A stretch of DNA of 21,404 nt, from the IMG/VR virus record IMGVR_UViG_3300046011_001449, positions 1 through 21,404 of that record; one strand, given 5' to 3'. This document shows positions 16,243 through 21,266 of the stretch, piece by piece. Source of the DNA: a virus. The notes under the pieces are model-generated. The model was not told the origin of the DNA. It searched no databases and worked only from the letters and a program-made list of their open reading frames with translations. The position numbers and the translations under genes were made by a program. Positions within the stretch are counted from its first letter, which is position 1. The number at the start of each line of letters is the position of its first letter.

Positions 16243-17394
16243 ATGTTATCAAAATGGAGTATCTATGACAATAACATACTTGAAATAGTAAACAATTCAA
16301 ATAGAGATTTAAAAAAAATTGACATTATCAGGGAAATAGATGATAATTTAAATGGAGCAGACAAAAAATCTTTTAGTAAATATTTAGAACGCAACCTTAA
16401 AAGAATTTGCGACGATCACGAGGGTATTTACAACGCTACAAATAGTCTAGATATAGCCAATACAACCGTTAAACATATGTGGGTAAAAAATAAAGAGGCG
16501 TCTTTATTTGTAAAAAATCCTAATTATGTTGAGCAAGTTACGCAAGACTTACAAGAACTCAGAACAAAGTTAATTGATAACTTAAAAGATTACACTCCAA
16601 AATACCCACAGATTAAACGTTCTAAAAATTTAAAGAAAAGACTATTTGTATTTTCTCCAGCCGATATTCATATTGGAAAACTATGTAACGCATTTGAAAG
16701 CGGAGAAGATTATAACAATCAAATAGCGGTTAAACGTGTTTTAGATGGTTGTAACGGACTATTAAGCGAACTTCCAGCAGATAGCATAGATAAAATATTA
16801 TTCGTTATTGGAAACGATATTTTACACATAGATAATACAAAAAGAACAACGACAAGCGGAACGCCACAAGATACCGATGGAATGTGGTTTGAGAATTTCT
16901 TAATTGCCAAACAACTTTATGTAGATATTATTGAAATTATGATGTCGGTTGCAGATGTTCACCTTGTTTTCAATCCTAGCAATCACGATTATACAAATGG
17001 ATTCTTTTTGGCGCAAGTTATTGAGGCACATTTTAAAGATTGTAAAAATGTTACTTTTGATTGTAGCATTTCACATCGGAAATATTACCAATATGGGAAC
17101 AATTTAATAGGTACTACTCACGGAGATGGTGCAAAGGAAAGCGATTTGGCTTTATTAATGGCGCACGAAAGTAAGCAATGGCACGAAAGCAAACATCGTT
17201 ATTTTTATATCCATCATTTCCATCATAAAATAAGCAAAGATTATATGAGTGTATGTGTTGAGGCTTTACGTTCTCCTAGTGGTACAGATAGCTGGCATCA
17301 TCGTAATGGCTATCAACATTCTCCAAAAGCGGTTGAGGGGTTTATACACGATTTTGAACACGGTCAGACAAGTAGATTAACGCATTTATTTTAA
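16243..17394 (+). CDS. Calcineurin-like metallophosphoesterase with N-terminal helical domain
   Basis: A 383-residue protein. The C-terminal domain carries the full metal-binding set: SPADIHIGK (Asp141, His143), IGNDILHID (Asn191, Asp192), NPSNHDY (Asn247, His248, Asp249), TTHGDG (His293) and a His-rich HHFHH (about 324-328). These residues bind two metal ions and hydrolyse phosphoesters. The N-terminal 120 residues (NRDLKKIDIIREIDDNLNGAD, SKYLERNLKRI) look like a small winged-helix or helical DNA-binding domain. Phage proteins of this layout are usually treated as nucleases or phosphatases acting on DNA. The substrate is unknown. Its position next to lysis genes is unusual for a DNA enzyme. 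Confidence 0.78.
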   Translation: MLSKWSIYDNNILEIVNNSNRDLKKIDIIREIDDNLNGADKKSFSKYLERNLKRICDDHEGIYNATNSLDIANTTVKHMWVKNKEASLFVKNPNYVEQVTQDLQELRTKLIDNLKDYTPKYPQIKRSKNLKKRLFVFSPADIHIGKLCNAFESGEDYNNQIAVKRVLDGCNGLLSELPADSIDKILFVIGNDILHIDNTKRTTTSGTPQDTDGMWFENFLIAKQLYVDIIEIMMSVADVHLVFNPSNHDYTNGFFLAQVIEAHFKDCKNVTFDCSISHRKYYQYGNNLIGTTHGDGAKESDLALLMAHESKQWHESKHRYFYIHHFHHKISKDYMSVCVEALRSPSGTDSWHHRNGYQHSPKAVEGFIHDFEHGQTSRLTHLF

Positions 17395-17395
17395 T

Positions 17396-17515
17396 ATGAG
17401 CCAAACACACTACCAACGGATTAAAAGAGTAATGCAATTTTATTACAAAAGAGGGCAAAACCGAGAAAACGTAAACGAGGTATATCGTAATATAATTAAA
17501 AAAAAATTAAAATGA
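17396..17515 (+). CDS. Small basic protein
   Basis: A 39-residue, strongly basic ORF (MSQTHYQRIKRVMQFYYKRG, ending NIIKKKLK). It starts one base after the previous stop and overlaps the next start as ATGA, so it is in a coupled row of genes. No family recognised. Confidence 0.5.
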   Translation: MSQTHYQRIKRVMQFYYKRGQNRENVNEVYRNIIKKKLK

Positions 17516-18003
17516 AAATGAAATATTTAATACTTGCATTGTTCATTATTTCTTGCGGTTCACGTAAAATGAACAAAGAAGAAAAAAAAACCGACAGCAT
17601 CGCCAAAACTATCGCAGTTACCAAAACCGATTCTATTTCAACCGATAGCACTTCAATAAAATTCGATGTTGTGAGTGAGGAAATAATTATCGAGGCAGTT
17701 GATAGCACCAAACCAATCGAGATTATAAATAATGAGGGTAAAGTAACTAAATACAAAAACGCCCGTATAAGCAAGAAAAAAAGAAAAGACAATACAATAG
17801 TAGTAAGTGAAAAGATAGTGGCTAAAATCGTAGTTGATTCACTCACTAACGAGATTGAAGTCAACAAAGTTGAAAGCACAAAGATTGTTTATAAGGAGCA
17901 ATTCAACTGGAGTACTTTTATACTTCAACTCTGGTGGTTGTGGCTCTTGATTATACTAGCTATTTACCTAGCCTATCGATATTATAAAAGACTTTTGTTT
18001 TGA
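17512..18003 (+). CDS. Predicted unimolecular spanin (u-spanin)
   Basis: A 163-residue protein with an N-terminal lipoprotein signal (LILALFIISCGSR; Cys15 follows the lipobox IIS) and a strong membrane helix near the C terminus (FILQLWWLWLLIILAIYLAY), then basic residues (RYYKRLLF). The middle is polar, Lys/Ser/Thr/Glu-rich and probably spans the periplasm. An outer-membrane lipoprotein end plus an inner-membrane helix in one chain is the design of unimolecular spanins such as T1 gp11, which fuse the two membranes in the last step of lysis. It lies two genes after an endolysin. The start could be ATG 17512 or 17518. The call rests on topology, not on sequence identity. Confidence 0.72.
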   Translation: MKMKYLILALFIISCGSRKMNKEEKKTDSIAKTIAVTKTDSISTDSTSIKFDVVSEEIIIEAVDSTKPIEIINNEGKVTKYKNARISKKKRKDNTIVVSEKIVAKIVVDSLTNEIEVNKVESTKIVYKEQFNWSTFILQLWWLWLLIILAIYLAYRYYKRLLF

Positions 18004-18119
18004 TTCCACAATACGAATGGATAAAAAAGGGGATTGATTGGGTAAGAGTTGAAAAGCCAGTCAACAAATGGAAAGGTATTCCTCCGATTGAAGATGAAAT
18101 AAAAAAGCCGCTAGATTAA
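18000..18119 (+). CDS. Small ORF with probable TTG start
   Basis: A 39-residue frame with no ATG at its beginning; TTG 18000 overlaps the spanin stop as TTGA. It reads IPQYEWIKKGIDWVRVEKPV then NKWKGIPPIEDEIKKPLD, a normal-looking Trp-rich sequence. Its stop codon lies in the loop of the following terminator. Translation is plausible through coupling but unproven. Confidence 0.4.
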   Translation: MIPQYEWIKKGIDWVRVEKPVNKWKGIPPIEDEIKKPLD

Positions 18120-18130
18120 TAGCGGCTTTT
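18103..18130 (+). terminator. Intrinsic, probably bidirectional terminator
   Basis: An 11-bp stem, AAAAGCCGCTA (18103-18113) with TAGCGGCTTTT (18120-18130), around a 6-nt loop. A-tract and T-tract on the two sides let it work from both directions. It separates the + strand lysis genes from the convergent - strand genes that start at 18582. Confidence 0.9.
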
Positions 18131-18180
18131 CTAATTATCAAACCAAAACATTATGAAAGGCAAATGTATAAATTATTTAT

Positions 18181-18264
18181 TTACCAACAAACTAAAAAGC
18201 CATAAGTTATCGCTAGTAAAAGCATAACTATTAAAATCACAATATCCTCGTTATTTTCTTTCAT
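18181..18264 (-). CDS. Tiny single-helix membrane peptide
   Basis: A 27-residue ORF on the - strand (MKENNEDIVILIVMLLLAIT, ending YGFLVCW). It is a short polar head plus one hydrophobic helix. Its start overlaps the end of the upstream - strand gene by 14 nt. Such peptides may be toxins or membrane modulators, but nothing further is visible. Confidence 0.4.
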   Translation of the reverse strand: MKENNEDIVILIVMLLLAITYGFLVCW

Positions 18265-18400
18265 TGTATCTTTTGGTTAAATATTCATAAGCCAATCGGT
18301 TACATTCTTTTGTACCTCCGATCACTTCGATTTTATACTTTTCAAGTTTTCCGTTATACGGTTCTCTTTTCTCTATTCCTTTTTTTGGTCTTCCTGCCAT
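18251..18400 (-). CDS. Small basic protein with MAGRPKK N terminus
   Basis: A 49-residue ORF on the - strand, beginning MAGRPKKGIEKREPYNGKLE and ending YLTKRYNERK. The GRPKK start resembles AT-hook or the arms of small DNA-binding proteins. The start overlaps the end of the 69-residue gene by 28 nt. A DNA-binding role is inferred from charge only. Confidence 0.5.
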   Translation of the reverse strand: MAGRPKKGIEKREPYNGKLEKYKIEVIGGTKECNRLAYEYLTKRYNERK

Positions 18401-18582
18401 ACTATATTATTTGTTTGTTTATATTCCTTTGGTATTTTTTCGATCATTCGCACACGCCAACAACCTATCGCATTTTCTTCCCTTACTTTAAAATTGCTCG
18501 GTAAAGTTACAATAGAATTATTATATTGCCTCACTATAATAAATTTAGGATTTTGGATTGTATTAATGTGGGATATTTTCAT
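18373..18582 (-). CDS. Small hypothetical protein, first gene of the minus-strand trio
   Basis: A 69-residue ORF on the - strand. It begins MKISHINTIQNPKFIIVRQY and has a basic, strand-rich middle (NAIGCWRVRMIEKIP). Its stop lies inside the next - strand gene. The + strand frame covering the same bases (18310-18504) is hydrophobic nonsense, so the - strand is the coding one. Function unknown. Confidence 0.5.
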   Translation of the reverse strand: MKISHINTIQNPKFIIVRQYNNSIVTLPSNFKVREENAIGCWRVRMIEKIPKEYKQTNNIVWQEDQKKE

Positions 18583-18586
18583 TTCG

Positions 18587-18594
18587 CAAACCTA
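18587..18594 (-). promoter_or_regulatory. Possible minus-strand promoter -7 box
   Basis: Read on the - strand this is TAGGTTTG, a match to TAnnTTTG, ending only four bases before the ATG at 18582. If used, the message would be nearly leaderless, which is unusual; the weaker TTTATTTG at 18595-18602 is an alternative. Confidence 0.3.
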
Positions 18595-18641
18595 CAAATA
18601 AACTTTTATATAAAAAAATTTTTTTATTCCAATTTAGATTC

Positions 18642-18649
18642 TATATTTG
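18642..18649 (+). promoter_or_regulatory. Promoter -7 box for the small-gene train
   Basis: TATATTTG followed by C, a perfect TAnnTTTG box, 27 bases before the ATG at 18677. T-rich sequence occupies the -33 region, with no clear TTG. It is back to back with the minus-strand genes. Confidence 0.65.
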
Positions 18650-18676
18650 CCTCATCAAACTTTAAATAATAAAATT

Positions 18677-18847
18677 ATGTTGAACGTAATTATTACAAAA
18701 AAAGAAGCTCTAAAAATAGGTTCAAAACAATACGGTATTACTAGCGGTAAAAAAGACATGAACGGAAATAGAGATACAATATACTTTTGTTCTAATTTAG
18801 TATTTATGCAAAATTTTAACCGAGAAAAACAATTTATAACTATTTAA
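18677..18847 (+). CDS. Small hypothetical protein
   Basis: A 56-residue protein, MLNVIITKKEALKIGSKQYG to EKQFITI. An open frame extends to a TTG at 18647, but that TTG lies inside the promoter -7 box, so the ATG at 18677 is the real start. It contains KKEALKIGSKQYGITSGKKD, a basic helix-turn pattern, and ends with strands. No family recognised. It is the first gene after the 18642 promoter. Confidence 0.55.
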   Translation: MLNVIITKKEALKIGSKQYGITSGKKDMNGNRDTIYFCSNLVFMQNFNREKQFITI

Positions 18848-18861
18848 CACAAACAAACATT

Positions 18862-18951
18862 ATGAACAGATTTCAAAAAAACGATTGGCAGTATTTAATT
18901 GCGTTTGGCGCAGCAGTATGGTTTCTAACTCAAATAATATTTAGATACTAA
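18862..18951 (+). CDS. Tiny membrane peptide
   Basis: A 29-residue ORF: MNRFQKNDWQYLIAFGAAVW then FLTQIIFRY. Polar head and one hydrophobic helix. Behind a short A-rich leader. Confidence 0.4.
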   Translation: MNRFQKNDWQYLIAFGAAVWFLTQIIFRY

Positions 18952-18982
18952 TGATTAAGAGATTAAATTTCTAGCGGATGGA

Positions 18983-19042
18983 ATGTACGACAATAACGGA
19001 TTAGCAACAATAATATCAAACCTTTTAAAAGACGTAGAATAA
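18983..19042 (+). CDS. Very short ORF, possibly the remnant of a frameshifted small gene
   Basis: The ATG at 18983 gives 19 residues, MYDNNGLATIISNLLKDVE, and overlaps the next start as TAATG. In the same frame the codons upstream (EIKFLADG) look coding, back to a TAA at 18956. An ATG at 18951, placed right on the previous stop, reads only MIKRLNF before stopping; removal of one base near 18957 would join both into one ORF of about 30 residues. Either a broken gene or the real start is unusual. Confidence 0.3.
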   Translation: MYDNNGLATIISNLLKDVE

Positions 19043-19287
19043 TGGAAGATTTAATAAGATTTCAAGCAGAACAATTAAACGCAGTACGAAAAGAAAATGA
19101 GCGTTTAAACAACGAACTAAGACAAATTAAAGAGTTAATGCAAGCACTTATAAACGAGTGGGAGGTGCAAGATGCGGAAGTTTTAAACTTCCCTCAACTG
19201 GATCAAGCAACGAAATTATTTGACGAGGCTTTTCAAAACCCGATTGAACAACTTAATACTTTGACAGATGGATTTTATAGAAGATAA
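19042..19287 (+). CDS. Small coiled-coil protein
   Basis: An 81-residue protein: MEDLIRFQAEQLNAVRKENE then RLNNELRQIKELMQALINEW, a clear heptad coiled coil, followed by a polar end. Start in a TAATG overlap. It could act as an oligomer scaffold or anti-host factor; function unknown. Confidence 0.55.
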   Translation: MEDLIRFQAEQLNAVRKENERLNNELRQIKELMQALINEWEVQDAEVLNFPQLDQATKLFDEAFQNPIEQLNTLTDGFYRR

Positions 19288-19402
19288 TATAGTACTTTGT
19301 AGCTTTATAGCGATTTACGTTTTAATGATGGTAATATTTTTAACTTGCATCTTGTTTTTTCCAAAAGAAATAGTACAAGATTTTAATGAGGACTGGGACT
19401 AA
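19268..19402 (+). CDS. Small single-helix membrane protein
   Basis: A 44-residue ORF (MDFIEDNIVLCSFIAIYVLM, then a hydrophobic run to FLTCILFFPKEIVQ and an acidic end NEDWD). It overlaps the coiled-coil gene by 20 nt and the next gene by TAATG, so it exactly fills the gap between two accepted genes. Confidence 0.5.
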   Translation: MDFIEDNIVLCSFIAIYVLMMVIFLTCILFFPKEIVQDFNEDWD

Positions 19403-19608
19403 TGGACAGAAGAAAAGATTACAGTAGGTTTAAAATAACCATCATCGAATTATGGTTTAGATTTGAATACTTTGGGCGACAAACATTTATTAATAGGATG
19501 AGTATTAGTTCCAAAAAGATTAATAGAATTTTAGACGAGTGGCACGAAAACGATGAGTGCATTTTAGTTGAAAGTAAATTAAATTATACGCCAAAGAGTT
19601 ATTTATAG
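19402..19608 (+). CDS. Small helix-turn-helix-like protein
   Basis: A 68-residue basic protein. The segment FINRMSISSKKINRILDEWH has the shape of a helix-turn-helix (hydrophobic-x-x-M-S-I-S...R-I-L-x-x-W), followed by a strand (ECILVESKLNYTPK), as in winged-helix domains. It is the last gene before the promoter at 19621 and may be a regulator. The DNA-binding call is inference. Confidence 0.5.
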   Translation: MDRRKDYSRFKITIIELWFRFEYFGRQTFINRMSISSKKINRILDEWHENDECILVESKLNYTPKSYL

Positions 19609-19620
19609 AAAAAAAGTTTT

Positions 19621-19628
19621 TATATTTG
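19621..19628 (+). promoter_or_regulatory. Promoter -7 box directly before structured leader 1
   Basis: TATATTTG, a perfect TAnnTTTG box. Nineteen bases upstream there is TTA instead of TTG. The expected transcription start, about 7 nt downstream of the box, falls next to base 19638, where the structured leader begins. Confidence 0.65.
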
Positions 19629-19637
19629 CAAAACAAT

Positions 19638-19712
19638 CTGGTCAGAGATTGAAACAAAACTATAATCGATCCTAATTTTGCCTACTCTGACCAGTAGGAT
19701 TTAAGTTAGGAT
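19638..19712 (+). promoter_or_regulatory. Structured 5' leader RNA 1 (hairpin with loop-tail pseudoknot)
   Basis: Three helices can form. S2: ATCCTAATTT (19669-19678) with AAGTTAGGAT (19703-19712), 10 bp with one G-U. P3, nested inside it: CCTAC (19681-19685) with GTAGG (19694-19698), leaving the 8-nt loop TCTGACCA (19686-19693). S1: the 5' end strand CTGGTCAGAG (19638-19647) is complementary to CTCTGACCAG (19685-19694), which contains that loop. S1 and S2 are interleaved, so together they make a pseudoknot. A T-run (19712-19717) follows S2, so the hairpin can also be read as a terminator. TAGGAT at 19695-19700 is a second partner for ATCCTA at 19669-19674, an alternative fold. The element ends 16 nt before the ATG at 19729. 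Confidence 0.7.
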
Positions 19713-19728
19713 TTTTTAATTAAACATT

Positions 19729-20172
19729 ATGAGTAAAGATTTATTCCAGTTAATGCGACAACAAGAAATTGACACGCAAAATTTCCTCCCAAACAAACTA
19801 GAGATCCAGCTATCTGCAAAAACATTTATCAAAGAAGTGTTAGATGCTGGAGAGATTGACAAAATTGAACTACTAGCGCAAGCCAAACGAATGGGCGAAG
19901 CGTTAGATGTTATTAACGCTGAACTTATAAAAGTTCTCCCACAAGAGAACTTTGAGGGTTACGGACTAAAAGGCACATTCCGAAGCGGAGGGGAAACTAT
20001 CAACTTCAAAGATTGCGAAGTTTGGAGTGATATTAACAGAGAACTAAAAGAACGTGAGGACTTATTAAAGTTAGCTTTGAAATCGCAAAACGAAATATAC
20101 GATGCGGCTGGAGTTCAAGTTCCAAAAGTTAGTACAACGCCACGCAAAAGTAGTATGGCTATATCATTTTAA
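19729..20172 (+). CDS. Early/replication-region protein of unknown function
   Basis: A 147-residue, mostly helical protein: MSKDLFQLMRQQEIDTQNFL, KLEIQLSAKTFIKEVLDAGE, QAKRMGEALDVINAELIKVL, then a beta hairpin (YGLKGTFRSGGETINFKDC) and a long helix (DINRELKEREDLLKLALKSQ), ending with a flexible STTPRKSSMAISF. I do not recognise a family. It lies between a structured leader and an SSB-like gene and is followed by a VirE-N-like gene, suggesting a role in phage DNA replication or recombination, perhaps as a partner of the SSB-like protein. Confidence 0.65.
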   Translation: MSKDLFQLMRQQEIDTQNFLPNKLEIQLSAKTFIKEVLDAGEIDKIELLAQAKRMGEALDVINAELIKVLPQENFEGYGLKGTFRSGGETINFKDCEVWSDINRELKEREDLLKLALKSQNEIYDAAGVQVPKVSTTPRKSSMAISF

Positions 20173-20177
20173 TTTAA

Positions 20178-20251
20178 TATATTTACATTTCATAATTAAC
20201 CGATGCAAGGTTTGGGCATCTTAACTCCGATCCATAAACAAATATATTATT
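20178..20251 (+). promoter_or_regulatory. Promoter-like box and possible small pseudoknot leader before the SSB-like gene
   Basis: TATATTTA (20178-20185) is one base off the promoter box. Downstream, GATGC (20202-20206) pairs with GCATC (20216-20220); the enclosed GGTTTGG (20209-20215) can pair with CCGATCC (20227-20233), with one U-U mismatch and one G-U. The arrangement is an H-type pseudoknot with loops of 2, 0 and 6 nt that ends 18 nt before the ATG. It differs in design from leaders 1 and 2 and could arise by chance. TTAACCGAT (20196-20204) is partly repeated as TTAACTCCGAT (20221-20231). Confidence 0.35.
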
Positions 20252-20953
20252 ATGAGTACTTCAAACAGACGTGCAGCATTTGCACAACCACAAAGCAATC
20301 CAGCCACTAAGTTTATTGAGTGGAAATCAAACGACAAGTGTTTCAACTATTATGACAAGGATGCACAAAAGAACGTAGAAATACCTTTGCCTTTTAAGTT
20401 CTTAGTCTTAGATGAATTGCACACTATTAAAGGTTGGAATGATGCATCTGGAAGCAACATTTACTCCAACGAAGTGAAATTCATTTCAAAAGAAGTAATG
20501 ACAGTTAAACCTTTCAAGGGTAACGAAATTGCCAAAGGTTATTACAAAGACATTAAGGATAAAGTTGTAGCTGCTGGAGGACATTACACCAAGTCTATTT
20601 ATGTAATGCTTGAGGATGGTTCACTTGCTAATATATCACTAAAAGGATCTGGAGTTCAAAAGTGGGGCGACTTCACACAGAAAACACGCAATAGACTTGC
20701 AGATGAGTGGGTAATTGTAGCAAAAGCAGAAGATGGTAAAAAAGGAGCAGTTAAGTTCTCAACGCCAAGTTTCTCTTTTGCAAACTCTATATCTGATGAG
20801 GAAGCTAATATGGCAGACGAAGCGTTTAACATATTAGAATCATACCTTAAAACATACTTAGCAAAAGCAGACATTGATGTTGTATTAAATGGAGATATAG
20901 CAAATGACTTTAATGATATGCAGGATGCCGATGACGATGGATTAGACTTCTAA
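20252..20953 (+). CDS. Probable single-stranded DNA-binding protein
   Basis: A 233-residue protein. It begins MSTSNRRAAFAQPQSNPATK, a flexible basic start, then a beta-rich core (FIEWKSNDKCFNYYDKDAQK; LPFKFLVLDELHTIKGWND; VKPFKGNEIAKGYYKDI). The aromatic- and lysine-rich strands fit an OB-fold-like nucleic-acid binder. The last residues, MQDADDDGLDF, form an acidic tail with a final Phe, matching the tail that bacterial SSBs use to recruit partner enzymes. It lies between a small replication-region gene and a VirE-N-like gene. The fold is inferred; the tail is directly visible. Ends 20 bases before a strong terminator. Confidence 0.65.
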   Translation: MSTSNRRAAFAQPQSNPATKFIEWKSNDKCFNYYDKDAQKNVEIPLPFKFLVLDELHTIKGWNDASGSNIYSNEVKFISKEVMTVKPFKGNEIAKGYYKDIKDKVVAAGGHYTKSIYVMLEDGSLANISLKGSGVQKWGDFTQKTRNRLADEWVIVAKAEDGKKGAVKFSTPSFSFANSISDEEANMADEAFNILESYLKTYLAKADIDVVLNGDIANDFNDMQDADDDGLDF

Positions 20954-20972
20954 ACAAACAACACAACTAATT

Positions 20973-20998
20973 AAACCGCTATAACTAGCGGTTTTTTT
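20973..20998 (+). terminator. Strong intrinsic terminator after the SSB-like gene
   Basis: Perfect 9-bp stem AAACCGCTA (20973-20981) with TAGCGGTTT (20986-20994), 4-nt loop taac, then seven T in a row (20992-20998). Confidence 0.92.
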
Positions 20999-21226
20999 AT
21001 TGATGCAAAGTAAACATTTTGCGTTTTCTATACCCCCTTAGAAAACAGACTTGTAAAAAGTTATAGGGGGGTATCAAAAAAGTAAAACAATGTTTACTAT
21101 GTTTACTTTAAATTTGTAAGTACTTGATATTGTTATATTTAAAAATGTAGGTTCAAAAACGTTAACATAATATTAACACTTTTGTAGTGTTTTAATCTTT
21201 ACTATTAAAAAAAATGTTTACTATTG
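20999..21226. repeat. Repeat-rich non-coding region (TGTTTAC motifs and palindromes)
   Basis: No gene is seen between the terminator and the promoter at 21227-21256. The 7-mer TGTTTAC occurs at 21091-21097, 21100-21106 and 21215-21221, and inverted (GTAAACA) at 21010-21016. Longer matches: GTAAACATTTT (21010-21020) is the exact inverse of AAAATGTTTAC (21211-21221); AAAGTAAACA (21007-21016) is the inverse of TGTTTACTTT (21100-21109); ATGTTTACTAT is repeated at 21090-21100 and 21214-21224. A near-palindrome GTTAACATAATATTAAC lies at 21161-21177 and a 6-bp hairpin at 21175-21191. Such clusters fit iterons of an origin or operators of a regulator. Confidence 0.6.
21023..21073. other. C-run/G-run pseudoknot-forming element
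   Basis: GTTTTCTA (21023-21030) pairs with TAGAAAAC (21039-21046) around the 8-nt loop TACCCCCT. That loop (21031-21038) is complementary to GGGGGGTA (21066-21073). The two helices are interleaved with a 19-nt connecting loop: classic H-type geometry. ATACCCCC could alternatively pair with GGGGGTAT as a plain hairpin. Whether it acts as RNA or as DNA is unknown; it lies just after a terminator and before the next promoter. Confidence 0.5.
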
Positions 21227-21256
21227 TTGTTTATATTAATATAATTTCTATATTTG
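21227..21256 (+). promoter_or_regulatory. Promoter for the VirE-N-like gene
   Basis: TTG at 21227-21229, a 19-base spacer, then TATATTTG at 21249-21256. This is the best match in the window to the Bacteroidota consensus (TTG, about 19 bases, TAnnTTTG). The predicted transcript starts near 21263, a few bases before structured leader 2. Confidence 0.8.
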
Positions 21257-21266
21257 CATTTGTAGT

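Noticed and set aside
18310-18504. Plus-strand hydrophobic frame of 64 codons
   Set aside because: It is the antisense of the two better-supported minus-strand genes, and its Phe/Leu/Tyr-rich sequence is what antisense of Lys/Glu-rich coding gives.
18647-18676. Upstream TTG start for the 56-residue gene
   Set aside because: The TTG is part of the TATATTTG promoter box, so it would not be transcribed.
20196-20233. Known small riboswitch (preQ1-like) before the SSB-like gene
   Set aside because: Only overall size and topology are similar; the conserved loop sequence of that class is absent and the downstream gene is unrelated to queuosine.
21175-21200. Intrinsic terminator at the AACACT/AGTGTT hairpin
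   Set aside because: The stem is only 6 bp with low GC and the following T-run is broken; it is noted only as a weak hairpin in the repeat region.
20999-21226. CRISPR array
   Set aside because: The repeats are only 7-11 bases, irregularly spaced and in both orientations.
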